Source: Desulfarculaceae bacterium (GTDB lineage: Bacteria > Desulfobacterota > Desulfarculia > Desulfarculales > Desulfarculaceae). From it: 51,352 nucleotides of DNA. Under the pieces are notes generated by a model. The model was not told where the DNA came from. It was given only the letters and a program-made list of their open reading frames with translations, and searched no databases. Of this stretch, positions 10,758 to 18,549 are shown piece by piece (position 1 is the first letter of the stretch; every line of letters starts with the position of its first letter). Location: contig JAMOVV010000045.1 in assembly GCA_027067385.1 (NCBI GenBank), positions 1 to 51,352 of the forward strand. The letters are read 5' to 3'. The position numbers were made by a program, and so were the translations under genes.

Positions 10758-11036
10758 ATGTCGGTAAAGATCAGGTTGACCCGTATCGGGGCCAAGAAAA
10801 AACCCTACTATCGCATCGTGGCCGCGGATATCGAAGCACCACGCGATGGCCGGTTCCTGGAGATTCTCGGAACCTATGACCCCCACCAGGACCCGGCCGA
10901 AGTGAAGCTGGACCAAGAGCGCTTACAAAAATGGACGCAACGCGGCGCCAAGCCGACGGATACCGTCTTGAGCCTGCTTAAGTCACGTGGGCTATGGCCG
11001 GATTCTCAGCAAGACAAGGCAGCGGCGGCCGGTTAA
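10758..11036 (+). CDS. rpsP: 30S ribosomal protein S16
   Basis: A 92-residue ribosomal protein that binds 16S rRNA in the small subunit. The N-terminus [20 protein letters not shown] and the following [12 protein letters not shown] are diagnostic for S16. The start at 10758 fits the family and follows a GAGG site; an upstream in-frame extension is spurious. The ffh-rpsP-khpA-rimM-trmD-rplS order is a classic bacterial arrangement. Confidence 0.97.
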   Translation: MSVKIRLTRIGAKKKPYYRIVAADIEAPRDGRFLEILGTYDPHQDPAEVKLDQERLQKWTQRGAKPTDTVLSLLKSRGLWPDSQQDKAAAAG

Positions 11037-11095
11037 TAGTCAGCCAGGTCCCCCAACTTGCGCTGGCGTGCTCTATCTTCAAGTGGAGGTTGTCG

Positions 11096-11326
11096 ATGAA
11101 AGACTTGATTATGTACATCGCCCAGGCGCTGGTGGACAACCCCGAAGCGGTCAAGGTCAACGAGATCGAGGGAGAACAGACCTCGGTCATTGAGTTGAAA
11201 GTGGCCAAAGAGGACCTGGGCAAGGTCATCGGCAAACAGGGCCGCACCGCCCGGGCCATGCGCACCATACTCAGCGCGGCTTCCACCAAGGTGCGTAAAC
11301 GCTCGGTGCTGGAGATTCTCGAGTAG
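11096..11326 (+). CDS. khpA: KH-domain RNA-binding protein KhpA
   Basis: A 76-residue single KH-domain protein (KhpA/YlqC). The RNA-binding GxxG loop is seen in [17 protein letters not shown] around residues 42-58, preceded by the [12 protein letters not shown] strand. KhpA binds structured RNAs and in Gram-positives works with KhpB. The ATG at 11096 has a GTGGAGG ribosome site. It stops two bases before rimM. Position between rpsP and rimM is conserved in many phyla. Confidence 0.92.
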   Translation: MKDLIMYIAQALVDNPEAVKVNEIEGEQTSVIELKVAKEDLGKVIGKQGRTARAMRTILSAASTKVRKRSVLEILE

Positions 11327-11328
11327 CC

Positions 11329-11988
11329 ATGAACCCCGATGACCTCGTGGTCATGGGGAGGGCTTCAGGAGCGTTCGGGCTGAGAGGGGAGATCAGGCTC
11401 TACCCGTTTAGCGAAGACCCCGCGGTCTTTAGCCAAGCCGAGGTTCTGCTGGTCGGTCCCCATCCCAACCAAACCAGGACCCTCACCCCGGAGTCGCTGC
11501 GCCGCCAGGGTAAGCGCCTCCTGCTGCGGGCCCGCGAAATCGGCACCAGGGAAGAGGCGGAACAACTAAAAGGTTGCTGGGTTTACCTGCGACGCCAAGA
11601 CCTGCCGCCCCTGCCCGATGACCAGTACTACTGGTTCGAACTAAAAGGCGCGGTGGTCAAAACCAGCCAGGGCCAAACCCTCGGCACCGTCAAAAACCTC
11701 ATGGACACCGGCGCCCACGACCTGCTGGTGGTGGCCGACCAAGACGGCCGCGAAGTGCTCATCCCGGTGACCCGCCAGATCGTCACCAAGCTCGACGTCA
11801 AAGGCGGCCTGGTGATCGTCGACCCTCCCGAGGGCCTCATCGAAGCCCAACTGGAAGGGGGCCAGGGTGCCAAAGGGGCCAAGGGGCTAAAGGGGGGCAG
11901 GGAGGCAAAAAGGGCCGGGGGGCAAAGGGCCGAGGGGCGAGAAAGGGCCGGGGCGAGACAAGGCAAGCGGGGCCGACAGAGTAAATAA
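11329..11988 (+). CDS. rimM: Ribosome maturation factor RimM with a low-complexity C-terminal tail
   Basis: Binds S19 and assists 30S head maturation. The N-terminal RimM domain shows VVMGRASGAFGLRGEIRLYPFSE (residues 7-29 region) and the C-terminal PRC-barrel domain shows YYWFELKGAVV and DLLVVADQDGREVLIPV, ending with VIVDPPEGL near residue 168. Typical RimM stops about there. Here about 45 further residues of Gly/Lys/Arg/Ala-rich sequence follow, translated from the G-rich low-complexity DNA that also fills the gap to trmD. The tail is probably unstructured and of recent origin; it could bind RNA through its positive charge, but that is inference. The core domains are intact. Confidence 0.94.
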   Translation: MNPDDLVVMGRASGAFGLRGEIRLYPFSEDPAVFSQAEVLLVGPHPNQTRTLTPESLRRQGKRLLLRAREIGTREEAEQLKGCWVYLRRQDLPPLPDDQYYWFELKGAVVKTSQGQTLGTVKNLMDTGAHDLLVVADQDGREVLIPVTRQIVTKLDVKGGLVIVDPPEGLIEAQLEGGQGAKGAKGLKGGREAKRAGGQRAEGRERAGARQGKRGRQSK

Positions 11989-12230
11989 GGCCCAGCGGGA
12001 CCGGCGGGCCAACCGGGGCAAGGGGGACCAGGGGCCAAGCTAAGCAAGCAGGGCCAGCCGGGGTGGCAAGAGGCAGCCGGGGTGGCAGGGGGCAAGGAGA
12101 TAGGCCAAGCCAAGCGGGCCGGCGGAATAGGTCAAGCGAGTCAGCGGGACAAGGCGAGCAGGGCAGGTGGGACCAACCGGGCCGGGGGCCAACCAGCCAA
12201 AGCGGCGGGCCGGCCGTAGTGGCCCCACGG
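11855..12230. repeat. G-rich, purine-biased low-complexity tract
   Basis: About 375 bases built from decayed variants of GGGGCCAAGGGG, GGGCAAGG and GGGCCGAG, with very few T and strong G-over-C asymmetry. It encodes the RimM tail (to 11988) and fills the spacer to trmD (11989-12252), where no gene or clear promoter is visible. G runs at 11875-11878, 11883-11886, 11892-11897 and 11900-11902 form a canonical G-quadruplex pattern on the coding strand. Similar DNA begins the window at 1-93. Confidence 0.75.
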
Positions 12231-12252
12231 CTCATGGGCAGAGAAATCGGCC

Positions 12253-12987
12253 ATGATCTTTGATATACTTACCCTCTTTCCCGAGATATGCCGCCGCTAC
12301 TGCGAGACCTCCATCTTGGGAAGAGCCGCCGCCGCCGAGCTGATAACGGTGCGCCTCACCGATATCCGGGACTTTGCCCACGACCGGCACCGCACTGTGG
12401 ACGATGCCCCTTACGGCGGCGGCAACGGCATGGTAATGATGGCCCCGCCCCTGGTGGAGGCCGTGGAGAGCCTGCCGGAGATACCGCCGGCGCCGGTGAT
12501 CCTGCTATCGCCGCGCGGGCGCGTTTTCGACCAGGCCGCGGCCCGCGACTTCAGCCGCCTGCCGCGGCTCATCCTGGTCTGCGGCCGCTACGAAGGCGTG
12601 GACGACCGCTTCCGCCGCCTCAAGGTCGACCAGGAGCTGAGCCTGGGCGACTTCGTGCTCAGCGGCGGCGAATTGGCCGCCTTGGCCGTGGTCGAGGCGG
12701 TGAGTCGGCTAATCCCCGGCGTGCTGGGCGGGGCCCAGTCGGCCCGGCGCGACAGCTTCAGCGACGGACTGCTGGAGCACCCGCACTACACCCGCCCGCC
12801 GGAGTATAGAGGGCTGGCCGTGCCCGAGGTGCTGCTTAGCGGCAACCACGCGGCCATCGAGCGCTGGCGGCGCGAGCAGTCGCTGCTGGCCACCCAGCGC
12901 CGCCGGCCCGATTTGCTCAAGCGGGCCAAGCTGGAGCCGGCGGACCAAGAGACCTTGGCCGAGCTGCCAGGGCCAGAGGACGATTAG
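12253..12987 (+). CDS. trmD: tRNA (guanine(37)-N1)-methyltransferase TrmD
   Basis: Methylates G37 next to the anticodon, preventing frameshifting. The SPOUT-fold signatures are present: [12 protein letters not shown] at the start, [16 protein letters not shown] near 50-65, the SAM-binding trefoil-knot segments [26 protein letters not shown] and [12 protein letters not shown], and the C-terminal [22 protein letters not shown]. Length (244) is normal. A gap of 264 bases filled with low-complexity DNA separates it from rimM, which is unusually long for this pair. Confidence 0.97.
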   Translation: MIFDILTLFPEICRRYCETSILGRAAAAELITVRLTDIRDFAHDRHRTVDDAPYGGGNGMVMMAPPLVEAVESLPEIPPAPVILLSPRGRVFDQAAARDFSRLPRLILVCGRYEGVDDRFRRLKVDQELSLGDFVLSGGELAALAVVEAVSRLIPGVLGGAQSARRDSFSDGLLEHPHYTRPPEYRGLAVPEVLLSGNHAAIERWRREQSLLATQRRRPDLLKRAKLEPADQETLAELPGPEDD

Positions 12988-13104
12988 ACCCGCCGGGCAG
13001 CGGCGCCACCAGGGGCCGGGCCGGGCGGGAGAAAAGATAACCACCGACCACTTCACGGGCGAGGGCGTTGCGGCGTCCGGCGGCCCGCTCAATGGAGGCT
13101 ACCC

Positions 13105-13452
13105 ATGGATCCCATTACCTTGCTGGCGCGTGAGCAGATGCGGGTGGACATCCCCGACTTCCGGGCCGGCGACACCGTTCGGGTGCACGTACGCATCAAA
13201 GAGGGCGAGAAAGAGCGCATCCAGGTCTTCGAAGGCGTAGTGCTCCGGCGCCGCGGCGGCGGCACCGGGGCCACCTTCACCGTGCGCAAGATTTCCTACG
13301 GCATCGGCGTGGAACGCGTCTTCCCCGTGCACTCGCCGATCATCGACAAGGTGGAAGTGGTCACCCGCGGCAAGGTCCGCCAGGGCCGCATCTACTACCT
13401 GCGCAAGCTGCGGGGCAAGGCCGCCCGCATCAAGGAACGCCGCCGGGTCTAG
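13105..13452 (+). CDS. rplS: 50S ribosomal protein L19
   Basis: A 115-residue large-subunit protein located at the subunit interface. [26 protein letters not shown], the following [31 protein letters not shown] (read in pieces) and the basic [14 protein letters not shown]-terminus are characteristic. A GGAGG ribosome site precedes the ATG. A 117-base gap follows trmD, in line with separate translation of this highly expressed protein. Confidence 0.97.
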   Translation: MDPITLLAREQMRVDIPDFRAGDTVRVHVRIKEGEKERIQVFEGVVLRRRGGGTGATFTVRKISYGIGVERVFPVHSPIIDKVEVVTRGKVRQGRIYYLRKLRGKAARIKERRRV

Positions 13453-13474
13453 GCCCAGGGCCGCGCGCCAGGGC

Positions 13475-14131
13475 ATGCCAACCGCCGCTTCGCGTCCGCC
13501 GGCCAAGAACAGGCCGGCCGCTGATTTGGAAGAGTCCCTGCGCCGACGGGGTTTTCATCGCGTGGCCGGGGTGGACGAGGCCGGCCGGGGACCCCTGGCC
13601 GGACCGGTGGTGGCTGGCGCCTGCGTGCTGGACGCCGACTGGCGGGACCCGGGCCTCAACGACTCCAAGCGCCTGGCCCCCAAGCGCCGGCAAGAGCTGG
13701 CCCGGATTATCCAGGAGCAGGCCGAGGCCTGGGCGGTGGGCATGGTCGAGCCCGACGAGATAGACCGCGTCAACATCCACCAGGCCAGCCTGTTGGCCAT
13801 GCGCCGGGCGGTGGACGCGCTGAAGCCGCCGGCCGACTACCTCCTGGTGGACGGCCGCTTCACCCTGGACATGGCCGTGGAACAGCAGGCGGTGGTGGGC
13901 GGCGACGGCCGCTGCCTCTGCGTGGCCGCGGCCAGCATCCTGGCCAAGGTCCACCGCGACCGCTTGATGATCCAGGCCCACCAGCGCTACCCGCAATACA
14001 ACTTCGCCGCCAACAAGGGCTACCCCACCGCGGAGCACCGCGCCGCCTTGCAGCGCCACGGCCCCTGCCCCCTGCACCGCCGCTCCTACGGGCCGGTGGC
14101 CCAGCGCTGCCTGGAGCTGGGCCTTGACTAG
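13475..14131 (+). CDS. rnhB: Ribonuclease HII
   Basis: Cleaves RNA in RNA-DNA hybrids and removes misincorporated ribonucleotides. The catalytic GVDEAGRGPLAGPVV motif contains Asp34 and Glu35; the third acid is in LLVDGRF near 128, and the fourth in KVHRDRLM near 170. NDSKRLAPKRR and YPQYNFAANKGYPTAEH complete the family pattern. The first 20 residues are a Pro/Ala-rich extension that may not be translated. It overlaps yraN by eight bases. Confidence 0.95.
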   Translation: MPTAASRPPAKNRPAADLEESLRRRGFHRVAGVDEAGRGPLAGPVVAGACVLDADWRDPGLNDSKRLAPKRRQELARIIQEQAEAWAVGMVEPDEIDRVNIHQASLLAMRRAVDALKPPADYLLVDGRFTLDMAVEQQAVVGGDGRCLCVAAASILAKVHRDRLMIQAHQRYPQYNFAANKGYPTAEHRAALQRHGPCPLHRRSYGPVAQRCLELGLD

Positions 14132-14492
14132 CGCCAGGCAGGCCGTGGCCGCCGGCCGCCGGGCCGAGGAGATGGCCCGCCGCTACCTCAAAGAGCGCGG
14201 CATGGTCCTGGAGGCCGGCAACGTGCGCGGCGGCGGCGGCGAGCTGGACGTGGTGGCTTTAGACGGCGAGGTGTTGGTCTTTGTGGAGGTGAAGTCCGGC
14301 GCGGGTCCCGGCGAGTTGCTGCAAAGGGTGGACCCTCGCAAGCGCCGCCGGCTGGTGGCCGCCGCCGAGGCCTACCTGGCCCGGCGGCCGGGACCCACCC
14401 CCCGATGCCGCTTCGATGTGGTCACCGTGCGCCTGGGCGATCGGTCGCCCCGCGTCGAACATCTGGCCGACGCCTTCCGGGTGGGGGACTGA
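14124..14492 (+). CDS. yraN: YraN family (UPF0102) putative endonuclease
   Basis: A 122-residue protein of the UPF0102 family, which has the restriction-endonuclease-like fold and usually sits beside rnhB. The catalytic core is visible as GGGGELDVVALDGEVLVFVEVKSG, with the acidic residues in GELD and the EVK dyad. The TTG start overlaps the rnhB stop by eight bases, suggesting translational coupling. Its biological role is not established in general, though DNA cleavage has been suggested for some members. Confidence 0.88.
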   Translation: MTSARQAVAAGRRAEEMARRYLKERGMVLEAGNVRGGGGELDVVALDGEVLVFVEVKSGAGPGELLQRVDPRKRRRLVAAAEAYLARRPGPTPRCRFDVVTVRLGDRSPRVEHLADAFRVGD

Positions 14493-14495
14493 GCG

Positions 14496-15344
14496 GTGGC
14501 GACCCTGTGGGTGGTGGCCACCCCCATCGGCAACCTGGCCGACTTGGGGACCCGGGCGGCCGAGGTGCTGGCGACCACCGAGGTGGTGGCCGCCGAGAGC
14601 GTGCGCCGCACCCGGGGCCTGCTGAGCCACTTGGGAGTCAGCGGCCGCAAACTCATCTCCTGCCGCGAGGCCAACCGCCGGCGGGCGGCGGCCGAGGTGG
14701 TGGGGCACCTGGACGCCGGGCGCGACGTGGCCCTGGTGAGTGACGCCGGCACCCCCGGGGTCTCCGATCCCGCCGCGGCGGTGGTCACCGCCGCCGTGGC
14801 CGCTGGCCACCGGGTGAGCCCCATACCCGGCCCCAGCTCCCTGGCCGCCCTGCTCAGCGTCAGCGGCCTGGCCCGGCCCCAGGTGCTGTTCCTGGGATTC
14901 CTGCCGGTGAAGGCCGGCCCCCGCCGCCGGCTGCTGCGGCGGGCCGCCGAGGGAGGCTGGGCCCTGGCCATCTTCGAGGCCCCCCACCGCCTGGCCGCCA
15001 CCGCCCGCGACTTGGCCGAGGTGGTGGGCGACCGGCCGGTGGTCATGGCCCGCGAGATAAGCAAGCTGCACGAGGAGGTGGTGCACACCACCTGCCGCCG
15101 CTTGGCCCAGCGGGCCGCGGCCGAGCCGATCCGCGGCGAGATATCCCTGTTGGTTTTCGGCCACAGCGGCCAGCCCCAGCCGGCCCAGGACGACCAGGAG
15201 GTGGAGCGCCTGCTGCGCCGGGGCCTGGCCCAAGGCGCGGAGGCCCCGGCCCGCTTGGCCAAGCGGGTGGCCGCCGAGTGCGGCCGCGGCAAGGATGAGG
15301 TATACAAGCTCCTGATGCGCATTAAGCAAGACCGGGACGGCTGA
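14496..15344 (+). CDS. rsmI: 16S rRNA (cytidine(1402)-2'-O)-methyltransferase RsmI
   Basis: Methylates the ribose of C1402 in the 16S decoding centre. Signature motifs of this tetrapyrrole-methylase-fold family: LWVVATPIGNLADL at the start, the AESVRRTRGLL stretch, VALVSDAGTPGVSDP near 78-92, SPIPGPSSLAALLSVSG near 107, VLFLGFLP near 128 and FEAPHRLAATARDLAE near 162. GTG start at 14496, four bases after yraN. The C-terminal AAECGRGKDEVYKLLMRIK helix is also typical. Confidence 0.95.
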   Translation: MATLWVVATPIGNLADLGTRAAEVLATTEVVAAESVRRTRGLLSHLGVSGRKLISCREANRRRAAAEVVGHLDAGRDVALVSDAGTPGVSDPAAAVVTAAVAAGHRVSPIPGPSSLAALLSVSGLARPQVLFLGFLPVKAGPRRRLLRRAAEGGWALAIFEAPHRLAATARDLAEVVGDRPVVMAREISKLHEEVVHTTCRRLAQRAAAEPIRGEISLLVFGHSGQPQPAQDDQEVERLLRRGLAQGAEAPARLAKRVAAECGRGKDEVYKLLMRIKQDRDG

Positions 15345-15373
15345 AAGGCGGCCCCGACGTGATAGGATCGTCC

Positions 15374-15651
15374 ATGGGTGAAGACCAGGTAATAAAGAAC
15401 CTGGCGGTGACCAACCGCCTGGGCCTGCACGCGCGGGCCGCGGCGCGCATCGCCGAGACGGTGGCCCGCTTCGACTGCTCGGTGGTGCTGAAGAAAGACG
15501 GGGTGGAGGCCGACGGCGCCAGCATCCTGTCGGTGCTCACCCTCGACGCCCCTCTGGGCTCGGAGGTGATCGTGCAGGCCCAAGGCCAGGAAGCCAGCCA
15601 GGTGGTCCAGGCCCTGGGAGAGTTGTTTGACGATAAATTCGGGGAGGGCGC

Positions 15652-15655
<4 letters not shown>
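15374..15655 (+). CDS. ptsH: Phosphocarrier protein HPr
   Basis: A 93-residue HPr-like protein that relays phosphate from Enzyme I to downstream acceptors. The phosphorylated histidine is His19 in NRLGLHARAAARI; the regulatory-serine region reads GASILSVLTL. An upstream GTG at 15359 is possible, but the ATG has an AGGA site and gives the normal length. Its stop codon overlaps the ATG of ptsI. No sugar permease (Enzyme II) is nearby, so the phosphorelay may be regulatory or feed a distant mannose- or Ntr-type EIIA. Confidence 0.92.
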
Positions 15656-17439
<1,784 letters not shown>

Positions 17440-17442
17440 AGC

Positions 17443-17898
17443 ATGGACGGGGTGAAGATAGTCGCGGTCAACAAAAAGGCGCGCTTCAACTACGAGCTGG
17501 GCGACCGCTACGAGGCCGGCCTGGTGCTCACCGGCACCGAGGTCAAGAGCCTGCGCATGGGCAAGGCCAACCTCACCGACAGCTTCGCCAAGTTCAGCGA
17601 CCGTGGCGAGCTGTGGGTGCGCGGCCTGCATATCAGCCCCTATCCCTTTGCCTACTACGACAACCACACCCCCGAGCGGCCCCGCAAGCTCCTGTTGCAC
17701 AAGCGCGAGCTGCGCCGCCTGGCCGGTAAGGTCAACGAGCAGGGTTACAGCCTCATCCCCCTGCGCCTGTACTTCAAGCGGGGCCGGGCCAAGCTGGAGC
17801 TGGCCTTGGCCAAGGGCAAGAAGCTGCACGACAAGCGCCAGGCCCTCAAACGGCGGGATCAAGAGCGCGAGATGGAGCGAGCCCTGCGCCGGCGCTGA
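17443..17898 (+). CDS. smpB: SsrA-binding protein SmpB
   Basis: A 151-residue protein that binds tmRNA and brings it to stalled ribosomes. [32 protein letters not shown], read in parts, and the following G-KANLTDSF are diagnostic; [21 protein letters not shown] and the basic C-terminal tail ([14 protein letters not shown]) used in decoding are also present. It is the last gene of the ffh operon, three bases after ptsI. A tmRNA gene, often adjacent, was not found here. Confidence 0.96.
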   Translation: MDGVKIVAVNKKARFNYELGDRYEAGLVLTGTEVKSLRMGKANLTDSFAKFSDRGELWVRGLHISPYPFAYYDNHTPERPRKLLLHKRELRRLAGKVNEQGYSLIPLRLYFKRGRAKLELALAKGKKLHDKRQALKRRDQEREMERALRRR

Positions 17899-17914
17899 GC
17901 GCTTACCTATTAGC

Positions 17915-17943
17915 TTGACTATCTGCGCCCATCATTATATAAA
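17915..17943 (+). promoter_or_regulatory. Sigma70 promoter of the cobalamin-riboswitch transcript
   Basis: TTGACT (17915-17920) and TATAAA (17938-17943) are separated by exactly 17 bases. The expected start, near 17950, falls seven bases before the first riboswitch helix. The element begins 17 bases after the smpB stop codon, so the riboswitch has its own promoter. Confidence 0.8.
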
Positions 17944-17956
17944 CCCCTAGACATAC

Positions 17957-18182
17957 CGAGCGCGGTGCCCTCCGGGCTTAATAGGGAAGACGGTGCAAAT
18001 CCGTCGTGGTCCCGCCGCTGTAACCGGGTACAAAGGCCGCCAGGCTGGAAGAGGCGTAAGCAGGCGTTTAGCAACGCCGGTGACTGGGCCGAGCAAAGCC
18101 AGCCGGAATTTAGCCACTGCCCCGCAGGGGTGGGAAGGCGCGGCCGGAGGATGATCCGGAAGCCAGAAGACCTGCCCGCTCG
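17957..18182 (+). promoter_or_regulatory. Cobalamin (B12) riboswitch aptamer
   Basis: The conserved core is clear: GGTGCC at 17964, TTAATAGGGAA at 17978-17988, the CGGTGCAAATCCG helix, GGTCCCGCCGCTGTAACCGG and, near the 3' end, the B12-box form AAGCCAGAAGACCTGCC (about 18160-18176). A GCCACTGCCCCG...GGGGTGGGAAGGCG arm precedes the box. The closing helix P1 is CGAGCG (17957-17962) with CGCTCG (18177-18182). These are class-I cobalamin riboswitch features. Such elements normally lie in front of corrinoid transport or synthesis genes; here no gene follows on this strand. Confidence 0.93.
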
Positions 18183-18248
18183 TTAGTGATCCAAGCCGGC
18201 GAGGTACCGGTGGGTCCGCCTGGGGTGACCAAGAAAACAGGGTGCAAT

Positions 18249-18283
18249 CCCCCCAGTCCGTGCGAGCGGGCCGGGGGGTTTTT
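18249..18283 (+). terminator. Conditional (riboswitch expression-platform) terminator
   Basis: CCCCCC (18249-18254) pairs with GGGGGG (18273-18278), with an inner CCG/CGG pair, and is followed directly by five T (18279-18283). Part of its loop side, 18263-18271, is perfectly complementary over nine bases to 18174-18182, which includes the 3' strand of the aptamer helix P1. Forming P1 would free the terminator; opening P1 would allow the competing antiterminator helix. Confidence 0.75.
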
Positions 18284-18402
18284 ATTTGCCCCGATTCCCG
18301 GCCGAGCCGGCCACCGAACCCAACGCCCGCCGCACAACCAGACGAGTCACTCCTTCCCTGCTAGTGGGGGCCTTGGGCCAGGCCCTCATAGGGAAACCCG
18401 CA

Positions 18403-18436
18403 GGTCCCGGGAATTCGTTCCCGGGGCCTATTTTTT
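18403..18436 (+). terminator. Strong intrinsic terminator with UUCG tetraloop
   Basis: GGTCCCGGGAA pairs with TTCCCGGGGCC (one G-U pair) around a TTCG loop at 18414-18417, followed by TATTTTTT. It is on the same strand as the riboswitch and ends the read-through transcript before it enters the convergent gene. Confidence 0.85.
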
Positions 18437-18456
18437 GCCGTACCGGTGAAGAGCGT

Positions 18457-18490
18457 AAAAAGCCCCCGCGGCAGGCTCTGCCACGGGGGC
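18457..18490 (-). terminator. Intrinsic terminator of the glutamate-synthase-like operon
   Basis: On the minus strand GCCCCCGTGGCA pairs with TGCCGCGGGGGC (18462-18490, one mismatch) and is followed by TTTTT (18457-18461). It lies 60 bases beyond the stop codon of the 18550 gene and marks the end of the mvhD-metVF-glt transcript. Confidence 0.85.
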
Positions 18491-18549
18491 CTTGCTGTTA
18501 CACGGGCGGCGGCCAACGATTTTGGCGGCCCGGCCGTCGCGCGGGCGGC

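Larger units (their letters stand above)
17950..18436 (+). ncRNA. Putative B12-riboswitch-controlled small RNA (no ORF)
   Basis: The predicted full-length transcript runs from the promoter start to the second terminator, about 490 bases. The part made only on read-through (18284-18436) has no ATG and no plausible ORF; the one late GTG would be read through the terminator stems. It contains an unpaired-looking pyrimidine stretch, CACTCCTTCCCTG at 18348-18360, complementary to Shine-Dalgarno-like sequence, then a GGGCCT/AGGCCC hairpin (about 18368-18387) and the terminator. The next gene downstream is on the opposite strand. The ncRNA reading is inference from structure, resembling known riboswitch-governed RNAs in Listeria and Enterococcus in principle only. 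Confidence 0.6.

Noticed and set aside
17899-18290. Possible tmRNA (ssrA) gene next to smpB
   Set aside because: ssrA often sits beside smpB, but the region lacks the conserved tmRNA ends and tag-coding frame; the B12 aptamer core explains the conserved words instead.
18186-18449. Small ORF after the riboswitch
   Set aside because: The GTG-started frame runs straight through the conditional terminator and its T-run and into the second terminator, has no ribosome site and shows no recognisable protein features.
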